DNA from: Georgenia thermotolerans
GTDB lineage: Bacteria > Actinomycetota > Actinomycetes > Actinomycetales > Actinomycetaceae
Direction of reading: 5' to 3'
Assembly (NCBI RefSeq): GCF_009193185.1
Contig: NZ_VUKF01000003.1
Location: 105,675-169,674 of the forward strand
Length of the DNA stretch: 64,000 nt
Shown here: one piece after another, positions 9,062-17,278 of the stretch
Numbering within the stretch: the stretch's first letter is position 1
Layout: every line of letters begins with the position of its first letter
Program-made: the position numbers and the translations under genes
Notes under the pieces: model-generated
The model's input: only the letters and a program-made list of their open reading frames with translations
Database searches by the model: none
Told to the model about the DNA's origin: nothing

Positions 9062-9970
9062 GTGCGCATCGCCCTGTTCGCCACCTGCCTGAACGAGGCG
9101 CTGTTCCCGCAGGCCCCGGCCGCCACCGTCCGGCTGCTCGAGCGGCTGGGCCACGAGGTGGACTTCCCGGCCGGGCAGGCCTGCTGCGGGCAGATGCACG
9201 TCAACACCGGCTACTTCCGCCAGGCGGTGCCGGTCATCCGCAACCACGTGGCGGCCTTCGCGCCGGTGCTCGACGGCGCGTGGGACGCGATCGTCGCGCC
9301 GTCGGGCTCGTGCGTGGGCTCGGTGCGCCACCAGCAGGCCATGGTCGCCGACCGGGAGGGTGAGCGGACGCTGGCCCGGGACGCGGCGCTGGTGGCCGAG
9401 CGCACCTACGAGCTGTCCGAGCTGCTCGTCGACGTCCTGGGCGTGACCGACGTCGGCGCGTGGTTCCCGCACCGGGTCACCTACCACCCCACCTGCCACT
9501 CGCTGCGCCTGCTCAAGGTCGGCGACCGGCCGCTGCGGCTGCTGCGCGCCGTGGCGGGCATCGACCTCGCCGAGCTGCCCGAGGCGGCCTCGTGCTGCGG
9601 GTTCGGCGGCACCTTCTCCCTCAAGAACGCCGAGACCTCCACGGCGATGGTCACCGAGAAGGTCCGCAACGTCGTGGCCACCGGCGCCGAGGTCCTCGCC
9701 GCCGGGGACTACTCGTGCCTGATGAACATCGCCGGCGCCCTCTCGCGCGAGGGCACCGGCGTGCACGTGGCCCACCTCGCCGAGATCCTGGCCGCCACCC
9801 GCGAGGAGCCGTGGGCCCCCACCGTGCTGCCCGTGGACCGGCCCGGCGCCGCCCGGCCGCCGGGCCCGGCCGGCCCGCCGCAGGGCGGGCCCGGGCCGGG
9901 GGAGCGGGCCGGCACCACGGCGGCGACCGCCGCCCCCGCGCCGCAGAACCGCCCGGAGGGATCCCGATGA
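9062..9970 (+). CDS. lutA: Lactate utilisation protein A, cysteine-rich Fe-S subunit
   Basis: A 302-residue protein with two CCG (cysteine-rich) domains: ACCGQMHVNTG near residue 40 and SCCGFGGTFSLKN near residue 178. It is LutA/LldE, which works with LutB and LutC to oxidise L-lactate to pyruvate in the cytosol. The start is a GTG preceded by GGAGGTG. The last 50 residues are a Pro/Gly/Ala-rich extension not needed by the family. The stop overlaps lutB in an ATGA. Its place straight after rhaB suggests that its job here is to clear lactate made from rhamnose. Confidence 0.9.
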   Translation: MRIALFATCLNEALFPQAPAATVRLLERLGHEVDFPAGQACCGQMHVNTGYFRQAVPVIRNHVAAFAPVLDGAWDAIVAPSGSCVGSVRHQQAMVADREGERTLARDAALVAERTYELSELLVDVLGVTDVGAWFPHRVTYHPTCHSLRLLKVGDRPLRLLRAVAGIDLAELPEAASCCGFGGTFSLKNAETSTAMVTEKVRNVVATGAEVLAAGDYSCLMNIAGALSREGTGVHVAHLAEILAATREEPWAPTVLPVDRPGAARPPGPAGPPQGGPGPGERAGTTAATAAPAPQNRPEGSR

Positions 9971-11490
9971 GCGCCACCTTCCTCGGCATGCCCGAGGTCC
10001 GGCCCCTGCCGCCCCACCACCCCGAGGACCCGCTGCGGTGGGGCCCGACCTTCCCCGAGGCCGCGCACGAGACCCTGGGCAACGCCCAGATGCGGGCCAA
10101 CCTCGGCCACGCCACCCGCACCATCCGCGACAAGCGGCTGCGGGTGACCGCCGAGCTGCCCGACTGGGAGGAGCTGCGCGCGGCCGGCGCCGCCATCAAG
10201 GCCGAGGCGCTGGCCCGCCTGCCCGAGCTGCTCACCGAGCTGGAGGCCCAGGTCACCGCCCGCGGCGGGGTGGTGCACTGGGCCCGCGACGCCGCCGAGG
10301 CCAACCGCATCGTCGCCGACCTCATCGCGGCCACCGGGCAGGACGAGGTCGTCAAGGTCAAGTCCATGGCCACCCAGGAGATCGGCCTGAACGAGCACCT
10401 CGAGGCCGCCGGCATCACCGCCACCGAGACCGACCTGGCCGAGCTCATCGTCCAGCTCGCCGGCGACATGCCCTCCCACGTGCTCGTGCCCGCCATCCAC
10501 CGCAACCGCGAGGAGATCCGGGAGATCTTCCTCGAGCGCATGGGCGACGCCCCCGCCGAGCTGACCGCGCAGCCGCGCGAGCTGGCCATGGCGGCCCGGG
10601 CGCACCTGCGCGCGAAGTTCCTCGCCGCCGAGGTGGCCATCTCCGGGGCCAACTTCGCCGTCGCCGAGACCGGCACCGTGGCGGTGTTCGAGTCCGAGGG
10701 CAACGGGCGCATGTGCCTGACGCTGCCGCACACCCTCATCACGGTCATGGGCATCGAGAAGGTGCTCCCGCGCTTCGCGGACCTGGAGGTCTTCACCCAG
10801 CTGCTGCCGCGCTCGTCCACCGGCGAGCGGATGAACCCCTACACGTCCATGTGGACCGGCGTCACCCCCGGCGACGGCCCCCAGGAGTTCCACCTGGTGC
10901 TGCTCGACAACGGGCGCACCAAGGCGCTCGCGGACGAGGTGGGCCGCCAGGCGCTGCGCTGCATCCGCTGCTCGGCGTGCATGAACGTCTGCCCCGTCTA
11001 CGAGCACACCGGCGGGCACGCCTACGGGTCGGTCTACCCCGGCCCGATCGGCGCGATCCTCACCCCGCTGCTGCGCGGGACCGGCACCGGGCCGGGCCCG
11101 CTGGACCCGCACGACCCCACCGCCACCCTGCCCTACGCCTCCTCCCTGTGCGGGGCCTGCTTCGAGGCCTGCCCGGTCAAGATCGACATCCCCGCCGTGC
11201 TCGTGCACCTGCGCAACCGGGTGACCGAGGCCCAGCAGCGCCGCCCGTTGCCCACCGGGTGGGAGGCCGCCCTGGGCGCCGCCTCGGCGGTGATGTCCTC
11301 CGGCCGGCGCTTCGGCGCCGCGGCCGCCACCGCCCGCGCCGGCCGGGTGGTGGCCCGGGACGAGCGGATCGGGCGCCTGCCCTTCCCCGGGTCGCTGTGG
11401 ACCGGCAGCCGCGACCTGCCCGCCCCGCCGCCCGAGAGCTTCCGGGCCTGGTGGGCCCGCCACCAGGGCGCGAAGGAGGCGGGGTCGTGA
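9967..11490 (+). CDS. lutB: Lactate utilisation protein B, 4Fe-4S/LUD subunit
   Basis: A 507-residue iron-sulfur protein of the LutB/LldF family. The N-terminal LUD-type domain contains KSMATQEIGLNEHLE and SGANFAVAETGTVAVFES. Two [4Fe-4S] motifs follow, CIRCSACMNVCP near residue 335 and CGACFEACP near residue 395. It is the electron-handling core of the LutABC L-lactate dehydrogenase. The frame is open further upstream, but the ATG at 9967 overlapping the lutA stop gives the usual length. The stop overlaps the lutC GTG. Confidence 0.93.
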   Translation: MSATFLGMPEVRPLPPHHPEDPLRWGPTFPEAAHETLGNAQMRANLGHATRTIRDKRLRVTAELPDWEELRAAGAAIKAEALARLPELLTELEAQVTARGGVVHWARDAAEANRIVADLIAATGQDEVVKVKSMATQEIGLNEHLEAAGITATETDLAELIVQLAGDMPSHVLVPAIHRNREEIREIFLERMGDAPAELTAQPRELAMAARAHLRAKFLAAEVAISGANFAVAETGTVAVFESEGNGRMCLTLPHTLITVMGIEKVLPRFADLEVFTQLLPRSSTGERMNPYTSMWTGVTPGDGPQEFHLVLLDNGRTKALADEVGRQALRCIRCSACMNVCPVYEHTGGHAYGSVYPGPIGAILTPLLRGTGTGPGPLDPHDPTATLPYASSLCGACFEACPVKIDIPAVLVHLRNRVTEAQQRRPLPTGWEAALGAASAVMSSGRRFGAAAATARAGRVVARDERIGRLPFPGSLWTGSRDLPAPPPESFRAWWARHQGAKEAGS

Positions 11491-12134
11491 GCGAGGCCCG
11501 CGAGGCCGTCCTCGCCCGCATCCGCGACGCCCTGGGCCGCACCCCGGACGCGACGCCGCCGGCCGTGCCGCACGCGTACCGCACCCGCTCGGACGTCGCC
11601 CCCGGCTCCCCGGAGGCGCTGGACCTGCTCGTCGACCGCCTCGAGGACTACAAGGCCCGGGTGCACCGGTGCGCCGCCGCCGACCTGCCCGCCACCCTGG
11701 CCGCCCTGCTCGCCGACGCCGGGTCCGTCGTCGTCCCGCCCGGCCTGCCCGGGGACTGGCTCGCGGGCCTGCTCGCCGGCCCGGACGTGCACACCGACGC
11801 CCCCGGCGCCCGGCTGTCCAACGCCGACCTCGACGGCGCCGGGGCGGTCCTCACCGGCGCGCGGGTCGCGATCGCGGAGACCGGCACCATCGTGCTGGAC
11901 GGCGAGCCCGACCAGGGCCGGCGCGCCATCACCCTGGTCCCGGACCGGCACGTGTGCGTCGTGACCGCCGCGCAGGTGGTGGCCACCGTGCCCGAGGCGA
12001 TCGCCGTGCTCGGCGCGCACCCCACCCGCCCGCTGACCTGGATCGCCGGCCCCTCCGCGACCAGCGACATCGAGCTCCAGCGCGTCGAGGGCGTGCACGG
12101 CCCCCGGACCCTCGACGTCGTCCTGGTGCGATGA
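11487..12134 (+). CDS. lutC: Lactate utilisation protein C (LUD domain)
   Basis: A 215-residue LUD-domain protein, the third part of the lactate oxidase. Typical segments are EAVLARIRDALGR at the N terminus, ARVAIAETGTIVLDG near residue 130 and VPDRHVCVVTAAQVV. The GTG start forms a GTGA with the lutB stop. It ends 10 bases before the LacI-type regulator gene, which is therefore likely part of the same transcript. Confidence 0.92.
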   Translation: MSEAREAVLARIRDALGRTPDATPPAVPHAYRTRSDVAPGSPEALDLLVDRLEDYKARVHRCAAADLPATLAALLADAGSVVVPPGLPGDWLAGLLAGPDVHTDAPGARLSNADLDGAGAVLTGARVAIAETGTIVLDGEPDQGRRAITLVPDRHVCVVTAAQVVATVPEAIAVLGAHPTRPLTWIAGPSATSDIELQRVEGVHGPRTLDVVLVR

Positions 12135-12144
12135 CCCGGTCGCG

Positions 12145-13152
12145 ATGACCGCGGGCAACGCGACCGTGCGGGACGTGGCGGCCCGGGCCAAGGTCTCGCT
12201 CGGCACCGTGTCCAACGTCCTCAACCGGCCCGAGGCGGTCAGCCCGGGCACGCTCCAGCGGGTCCACGAGGCCATCGACGCCCTCGGGTTCGTGCCCAAC
12301 GACGCCGCCCGGCGGCTGCGGACCGGCCGGAGCCGGTCCGTCGGCCTGGTCGTGCTGGACGTGGGCAACCCCTTCTTCACCGACCTCGCGCGCGGCGCGG
12401 AGGCGGCCGTCGAGGCCGCAGGCGGGACGATCCTGCTCGGCGACAGCGACCATCGGCCGGAGCGGGAGGCGCGCTACCTCGACCTGTTCGAGGAGCAGCG
12501 CGTCCGCGGTGTGCTCGTCTCCCCGGTCGACGGCGTGAGCCATCTCGACGAGCTCAGCGCCCGGGGAACGCCCACGGTCCTGGTCGACCGGGCGGCGGAC
12601 CCCGCGCGCTTCTGCTCCACCTCGGTCGACGACGTCGCGGGCGGCCGCCTGGCGGCCGGGCACCTGCTCGAGCAGGGGTACCGGCGCCTCGCCTTCGTCG
12701 GCGGCCCGCTGCGCCTGCGCCAGATGGCCGACCGCCTCCGCGGGGCCCGGGAGGCCGTCGCGGCCGCCGGCGGCGCCCTCGAGGTGGTCGAGCTGGCGGA
12801 GCCGACGGCGCCCCATGGGCGCGTCGCCGGCGCGGACCTCGCCGCGCGGCCGGTGGCGCACCGCCCGGAGGCGGTGCTCGCCGGCAACGACCTCATCGCC
12901 GCGGGCGTGCTCCAGGCGCTCATGCTCGACGGCGTGCGGGTGCCCGAGGATGTCGGCGTCGTCGGTTACGACGACACGGCCCCCGCGCAGACGGCGGTGG
13001 TGCCGCTGTCCTCCGTGCGCCGGCCGAGCGAGCTGCTGGGCCGCACGGCGGTCGAGCTGCTGCTCGAGGAGGCGGCGGGGGGCGAGCACCGGCACCGGCG
13101 CGTCGTCTTCGAGCCCGAGCTCGTCGTCCGCGGCAGCTCCGTGCGCGGCTGA
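12145..13152 (+). CDS. LacI-family transcriptional regulator, likely rhamnose repressor
   Basis: A 335-residue LacI/GalR-type regulator. The N-terminal helix-turn-helix reads VRDVAARAKVSLGTVSNVLN, followed by the hinge helix PNDAARRLRTGRSRSVG and a periplasmic-binding-protein-like sensor domain ending with VGYDDT and SSVRRPSELLGR. It is the last gene of the rhamnose/lactate operon and probably binds the operator at 4222-4233. Rhamnose, rhamnulose or a phosphate could be the inducer; this is inferred from position only. Confidence 0.85.
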   Translation: MTAGNATVRDVAARAKVSLGTVSNVLNRPEAVSPGTLQRVHEAIDALGFVPNDAARRLRTGRSRSVGLVVLDVGNPFFTDLARGAEAAVEAAGGTILLGDSDHRPEREARYLDLFEEQRVRGVLVSPVDGVSHLDELSARGTPTVLVDRAADPARFCSTSVDDVAGGRLAAGHLLEQGYRRLAFVGGPLRLRQMADRLRGAREAVAAAGGALEVVELAEPTAPHGRVAGADLAARPVAHRPEAVLAGNDLIAAGVLQALMLDGVRVPEDVGVVGYDDTAPAQTAVVPLSSVRRPSELLGRTAVELLLEEAAGGEHRHRRVVFEPELVVRGSSVRG

Positions 13153-13198
13153 GGTCCGGAGCCGTCGGGCCGCATCGGCCGGCGGTCGACGCCGCGCC

Positions 13199-13468
13199 CT
13201 ACGGCGCGCCGGTCGCGCCCGGCCGGTCCCAGGCGGCCCCCACGGACAGGCCGGTGGTGATGAGGTGGCGCACGGCGACCACCAGCGCCGTGCTGAGCAG
13301 GCTCGACCAGCCCGGCTCGGCCGCGAGCCGCAGCAGGCCCGCGGCGAGGAGGAAGTCGAGCAGCACCCCGATCGCGGCGCGCACCCCGACGACGAGCACC
13401 GCCCCGACGCCGACGACCAGGCCCGCCGCCACCGCCGCCAGGGCGAGGGTGCTCAGGACCGTGCTCAC
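13199..13468 (-). CDS. Small hydrophobic membrane protein
   Basis: An 89-residue protein with two or three hydrophobic stretches (STLALAAVAAGLVVGVGAVL and IGVLLDFLLAAGLLRLA). The GTG start overlaps the stop of the DUF1622 gene in a GTGA, so the two are co-translated and may form one membrane unit. The same frame runs upstream inside the DUF1622 gene, which is why the GTG was chosen. No family is recognised with confidence; the LDFLLAAGLLRL segment faintly echoes its neighbour. Confidence 0.65.
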   Translation of the reverse strand: MSTVLSTLALAAVAAGLVVGVGAVLVVGVRAAIGVLLDFLLAAGLLRLAAEPGWSSLLSTALVVAVRHLITTGLSVGAAWDRPGATGAP

Positions 13469-13875
13469 GGCGGGGCCGGCGGGGGCGCGTTGGGGGTGGT
13501 GGCGGAGGAGGGGGCGCCGGACGGCGTGGCCGGCTCGCCCTCGAGCTGGCGCCGCTCCTCGGCGATCTCCTTGGCCAGGAAGTAGTTCAGCCCGGTGCGG
13601 ATGGCGGCGATCGCGGCCAGCTGCCCGATCTCGGCGAAGCTCGGCGCCACGGCGGTGCGCAGCACGTCGCTGGCGAGCTGGAACTCCAGGCCCAGGGCGA
13701 GGAAGCGCCCGAGCAGCAGGCGCACCCGGACGAACCCGCGGGTGTCGCGCTGGGCCAGCGCCTTGACGAAGAGCACGAAGGCGATGGCCGCGCCGATCGA
13801 GATGACGGCCGCGCCCGCCGCCTCCACGAGGCGCACCAGCACGGCCACGACCCGCCCCAGCAGCTCCTCGGTCAT
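13465..13875 (-). CDS. DUF1622 family membrane protein
   Basis: A 136-residue protein. The core, RLLLGRFLALGLEFQLASD with ILRTAV-like VLRTAVAPSFAEIGQLAAIA and then IRTGLNYFL, is the DUF1622 pattern; three hydrophobic segments are likely. Function is unknown in the family. The ATG at 13875 has GGAGG nine bases upstream. The C terminus is rich in Pro, Ala and Ser. It starts a two-gene unit with the small hydrophobic protein after it and is divergent from the GNAT gene. Confidence 0.8.
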   Translation of the reverse strand: MTEELLGRVVAVLVRLVEAAGAAVISIGAAIAFVLFVKALAQRDTRGFVRVRLLLGRFLALGLEFQLASDVLRTAVAPSFAEIGQLAAIAAIRTGLNYFLAKEIAEERRQLEGEPATPSGAPSSATTPNAPPPAPP

Positions 13876-13976
13876 GGATCGCCACCTCCCCCGGCCAGGG
13901 GACCGCCCGGGCCAGGGGCCCAACGTCGCGGCTGGCGGCGGGCGCCGCAACTCGGGCCGCGCGCGAGGATGGTGCC

Positions 13977-14390
13977 GTGACCTACGACATCGACGACGAC
14001 CCGACCCGGCTCGACCTCGACACCATCTGGGCGTTCCTGTCCACCGAGGCGTACTGGAACCGCTGGCGCACCCGGGGCGACGTCGAGGAGCAGGTCCGCA
14101 CGGCCTGGCGGGTGGTCGGCGCGTACGCGCCGGGCGGGGAGCAGGTGGGCTTCGCCCGGGCGGTGTCCGACGGCGTGTCCTTCGCCTTCCTCGCCGACGT
14201 CTTCGTCATGCCCGCGCACCGCGGGCACGGCCTCGGCAAGCGCCTCGTCAGGGCGATGATCGACGACGGGCCCGGGGCGGGCTTCCGGTGGACGCTGTTC
14301 ACCGGCGACGCCCACGGCCTGTACGAGCAGTTCGGCTTCGCGGCGCCCGACGCCACCGCGATGGTCCGCCCGGCGAGGCCGCGCGGCTAG
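13977..14390 (+). CDS. GNAT family N-acetyltransferase
   Basis: A 137-residue acetyltransferase. The acetyl-CoA site appears as VFVMPAHRGHGLGKRLVRAM (R/Q-x-x-G-x-G/A pattern) and the C-terminal YEQFGFAAPD is the usual last strand. The substrate is unknown. The GTG start has no good ribosome site, and GAGGAT lies at -12 to -7, so it may be leaderless. It is divergent from the DUF1622 gene. Confidence 0.8.
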   Translation: MTYDIDDDPTRLDLDTIWAFLSTEAYWNRWRTRGDVEEQVRTAWRVVGAYAPGGEQVGFARAVSDGVSFAFLADVFVMPAHRGHGLGKRLVRAMIDDGPGAGFRWTLFTGDAHGLYEQFGFAAPDATAMVRPARPRG

Positions 14391-14499
14391 GTGTACCCAG
14401 CCAAGACGTTGGTCACACCGGCGGGGCGTCGCGCCGTCGAGGCCGGGGCGGCTTGCCGCCTGGCCGTCGGAGCGGCCACGGTCGCCCGCGGCCCTGCGC

Positions 14500-14763
14500 T
14501 CAGGCGGTGATGCCGCGCTCGCGCATCAGGGCGCGGTGCCGGACGGCGCGGGCGTGCTCGCCGCGCCGCTCGCACAGCTCGTCGTACGGGACGCCGCCGC
14601 GCAGCAGCCGCGCGAGCTGGCCCCAGCGCCGCTCATCGTCGGCCTCGGCCGCGGCGTAACCCGCGCACCAGCCCTCGCACCGGCCGATCTCGAAGTAGGC
14701 CTCGGCGATCGTGCGGGTCTCCGGGGCCAGCTCGACGAGCGTGGGGACGTCATCGTGATGCAC
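14500..14763 (-). CDS. Small hypothetical protein
   Basis: An 87-residue protein of unrecognised family, rich in Arg, Glu and Ala and probably helical. It has three cysteines (CEGWCAGY and YDELCER). The start is the GTG at 14763 because AGGAG lies eight bases upstream; the longer in-frame version has no ribosome site. It stands alone between the GNAT gene and the split DUF1269-like gene. Confidence 0.55.
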   Translation of the reverse strand: MHHDDVPTLVELAPETRTIAEAYFEIGRCEGWCAGYAAAEADDERRWGQLARLLRGGVPYDELCERRGEHARAVRHRALMRERGITA

Positions 14764-14905
14764 GGTGGCTCCTGACGACCGCGGGCGTGGCCTCGCACGT
14801 CTGTTCGAACCATCGTGGCCTTTCCCGGCTCTGCCGTCAAGACCGTCGGGTACGGACGGCCGAGAAGGGCGGTGCACTCACAACCCAGGAGTTGGGAGAC
14901 ACGCT

Positions 14906-15432
14906 TTAGGCGGTCTTCAGGTCGGCAGCGAGCTGGTCGGCGGCCATGTCGGTGGCCCTCGAGACGACCCGGTTGGCGGCCTTGATGTTCGCCGCGATCT
15001 GGTCGGCCATGTTCGTCGCGTAGACGGCGATCAGCCCGGCGGTGCCGGCGTCCAGCGTCTCGCCCAGGTCCTTGAGGTCGTCGCGGGACATGCCCTTCGT
15101 GGCGTGCCCGGTCACCGCGCCGATGGCCGCGCCCCCGCGCCCCCGGCGGTGGCGAGTCCGATGCCGACGGGCGGGAACAGCGCCGCGGCCACGCCGACGG
15201 CCAGGCCCCAGCCAAGGCCCACCGCCGCCCCGTGCCGGGTGGGCTGCTCGTGCTTCTTGACGATGTGCACCTTGCCGTCGGCGTCCTTCGAGACGACGGC
15301 GGCGTCGAAGTCGTTGGAGCTCTTCACGGCCCTGTACAGCTCCTTGACCGCCTCGTAGTCGGCGACCGCCGCGTCGACGTCGTCGTACGCGGCCGCGACC
15401 ACGTACAGGGTGTCCTCATCCTGCTTGGCCAT
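14906..15432 (-). pseudogene. DUF1269-like glycine-zipper protein, split by a frameshift
   Basis: Two adjacent frames make one protein. The first, 15112-15432 (106 residues), starts MAKQDEDTLYVVAAAYDD after GAAGGAGGCCGTC, contains KKHEQPTRHGAAVGLGWG and reaches GGAGA before shifting into a stop. The second, 14906-15115 (69 residues), continues with VTGHATKGMSRDDLKDLGET and ends ADQLAADLKTA. The break lies in the G-rich run at about 15127-15150, where one base is missing or two are extra. The first frame's TGA overlaps a GTG that opens the second (GTGA), so reinitiation could still make both halves. It may equally be a base-call error in a G run. Probably a stress-related membrane-associated protein. 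Confidence 0.7.
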
Positions 15433-15504
15433 GACGGCCTCCTTCCGGTCGGCTACCAGGCTCGCTCGCCCAGGCTCCGGCGCCCTCCTCCGCTGCTGAC
15501 GAAG

Positions 15505-16647
15505 TCAGGGCCGAGGGTCCGCCGGGTCGTCGACGCGCCGGACGAGCGCCGCCGACGTCGCCATGACGACGGCGAGCACCAGGCCGAGGGCGGGGTAGCC
15601 GGCCCCGCTGATCACCGCCCCGCCCAGGACGGCGCCGACGAGATAGCCCAGCTGGGTGGCGCCGGTGCGCGCCGCCATCATCGCCGCCGGCTGGCCGGGC
15701 AGCTGGTCGAGCCCGAGGGAGGCCGACACCGGCGTCCGCGTCCCCGCCGCCAGGCCCAGGACGCAGAAGAGCGCCACGGCCACCGGCGTCGTCCGGGCGG
15801 CGCCGAGCATCAGCGGCAGGAGGACCGCCATGACGAGCGCGGCCGTGGCGATCAGGCGGCGCCGCGGCCAGCGGCGCGACAGCCGCCCGGAGCGGACCGA
15901 GGCCAGGAGGTAGGCGCCGGCGGCGCCGGCGAGCAGCCACCCCGCCACGGACTCACGCACCCCGAGGCGCTGGATGAAGAAGGCCCCGGCGAAGGTCAGC
16001 AGCGAGGTCCACGCGGCGTACCCGGCCACCTCCGAGACGATCCAGCGGCGCGCGGCGCCCGCCCGGAGCGGGGCGAGGGCGGCGCCGGCCCGCACCGAGG
16101 GGGCCGGCAGCGCCGCGGGCGCGGCCACCAGCGCGGCGACCGCCAGCGCCGCCGGCAGCGCCTCGGCCGCCCGCCAGGACCACCCCTCGGTCAGCACCCC
16201 GGCCACCGGCGTGACCAGGATCCAGGCCAGCGCGTTGGCGCCGGCGACGTAGCCCGTCGCCCACGGGCGCCGGTCGGCGCCGAACGCCGCGAGGCCGGCG
16301 AAGCCGCCGGACAGCAGCAGGGCGAAGGCGAGGCCGACGAGGACGTGGGCGGCGAGGAACGCCGCCGTGGAGCGGGCCGCGGCCACCGCGCCGCAGGCCA
16401 GCAGGGCCAGCGCGGACCCGGCGACGAGCAGCCGGCGCACCGAGAGCAGGCGCGGCCGGGCGCTGAGGAGCAGCGAGACGGCGACGGCGACCGCGGCGGT
16501 GACCGACCGGGCCTGGCCGGCGGCGCCGACGGTCGTGCCCAGCTCGGCCGCGACGGCGACCACGGTCGGGGCCAGGACCACGAGCAGCGCCTGGGAGGTC
16601 ATGGTCGCCAGCACCAGCGGGAGAACCTTCGGTCCCGAGGCTGCCAT
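15505..16647 (-). CDS. MFS transporter
   Basis: A 380-residue integral membrane protein with about twelve hydrophobic segments and the Arg-rich intracellular loop SGRLSRRWPRRRLI between the two halves. It looks like a drug/proton antiporter of the DHA1 type, but the substrate is not readable. The ATG has GGGGAG six bases upstream. It is slightly shorter than the usual 400 residues. It is followed, on the same strand upstream, by the thioesterase gene, with a 122-base gap holding nothing recognisable. Confidence 0.85.
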   Translation of the reverse strand: MAASGPKVLPLVLATMTSQALLVVLAPTVVAVAAELGTTVGAAGQARSVTAAVAVAVSLLLSARPRLLSVRRLLVAGSALALLACGAVAAARSTAAFLAAHVLVGLAFALLLSGGFAGLAAFGADRRPWATGYVAGANALAWILVTPVAGVLTEGWSWRAAEALPAALAVAALVAAPAALPAPSVRAGAALAPLRAGAARRWIVSEVAGYAAWTSLLTFAGAFFIQRLGVRESVAGWLLAGAAGAYLLASVRSGRLSRRWPRRRLIATAALVMAVLLPLMLGAARTTPVAVALFCVLGLAAGTRTPVSASLGLDQLPGQPAAMMAARTGATQLGYLVGAVLGGAVISGAGYPALGLVLAVVMATSAALVRRVDDPADPRP

Positions 16648-16769
16648 GGCACGCTCCCCGTCCCCGTCAGGAGCGCCGCCCCGGCGGAGCCGCCCCCGCC
16701 GGTCGCCGCGCCACCCTCGCCCCGGCCGGGCGAGCGGTCAGGGCCGCTGGCCCAGGCCCGGCCCGGTCG

Positions 16770-17210
16770 TCACTGCGGAGAGGCCCCGTTCACCCGCAGC
16801 CGCTCCGGCACCCGGTCGCGCTCGTAGGTGATGTCCGTGTACCCGTGGGGCGCCGGGCGACCGTCCGGGCCCAGGTTGACGAACACCATCTTCTCGATGG
16901 TGAGGATGCTCTGCCGGGTGAACAGGTTGCGCACCTCGGCGCGCATCGTCATGGAGGTGCGGCCGAACGCCGTCGCCCGCAGACCCATCTCGACGATGTC
17001 CCCCTGCTGGGCGGAGCTGACGAAGTTGATCTCGGAGATGAACTTCGTGACCACCCGCTCGTTGCCCAGCTGGATCATCACGTAGATGGCCGCCTCCTCG
17101 TCGATCCACCGCAGGAGGCTGCCCCCGAACAGCGTCCCGTTGGCGTTGAGGTCCTCGGGCTTGATCCACTTGCGGGTGCGGAAGTTGATCTCGTCGTCGT
17201 CGGGGGTCAT
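16770..17210 (-). CDS. Acyl-CoA thioesterase, hotdog fold
   Basis: A 146-residue single-hotdog acyl-CoA hydrolase (YciA/BFIT-like). The active-site region is NANGTLFGGSLLRWIDEEAA, followed by VVTKFISEINFVSSAQQGD. It hydrolyses acyl-CoA esters in the cytosol; chain preference is unknown. A perfect TANNNT -10, TAACCT, sits at -12 to -7 on this strand, so the mRNA probably starts at the ATG without a leader. Confidence 0.85.
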   Translation of the reverse strand: MTPDDDEINFRTRKWIKPEDLNANGTLFGGSLLRWIDEEAAIYVMIQLGNERVVTKFISEINFVSSAQQGDIVEMGLRATAFGRTSMTMRAEVRNLFTRQSILTIEKMVFVNLGPDGRPAPHGYTDITYERDRVPERLRVNGASPQ

Positions 17211-17216
17211 GCCCCC

Positions 17217-17222
17217 AGGTTA
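17217..17222 (-). promoter_or_regulatory. Leaderless -10 element of the thioesterase gene
   Basis: TAACCT reads on the minus strand, six bases before the ATG at 17210. With normal -10 spacing the first transcribed base is the A of the ATG. Confidence 0.55.
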
Positions 17223-17278
17223 TTGCGGCCGGTCGACCGCGGCCCGTGCCCGCCGTGGGCACCGGCGGGAGTCGCTTC

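Noticed and set aside
13889..13976. Longer starts for the DUF1622 gene
   Set aside because: They add an Arg/Pro-rich stretch and lose the GGAGG site seen before the ATG at 13875.
17246..17262. GTGCCC-GCCGT-GGGCAC hairpin as a terminator
   Set aside because: The stem is only six bases; it may be incidental in this GC-rich gap.
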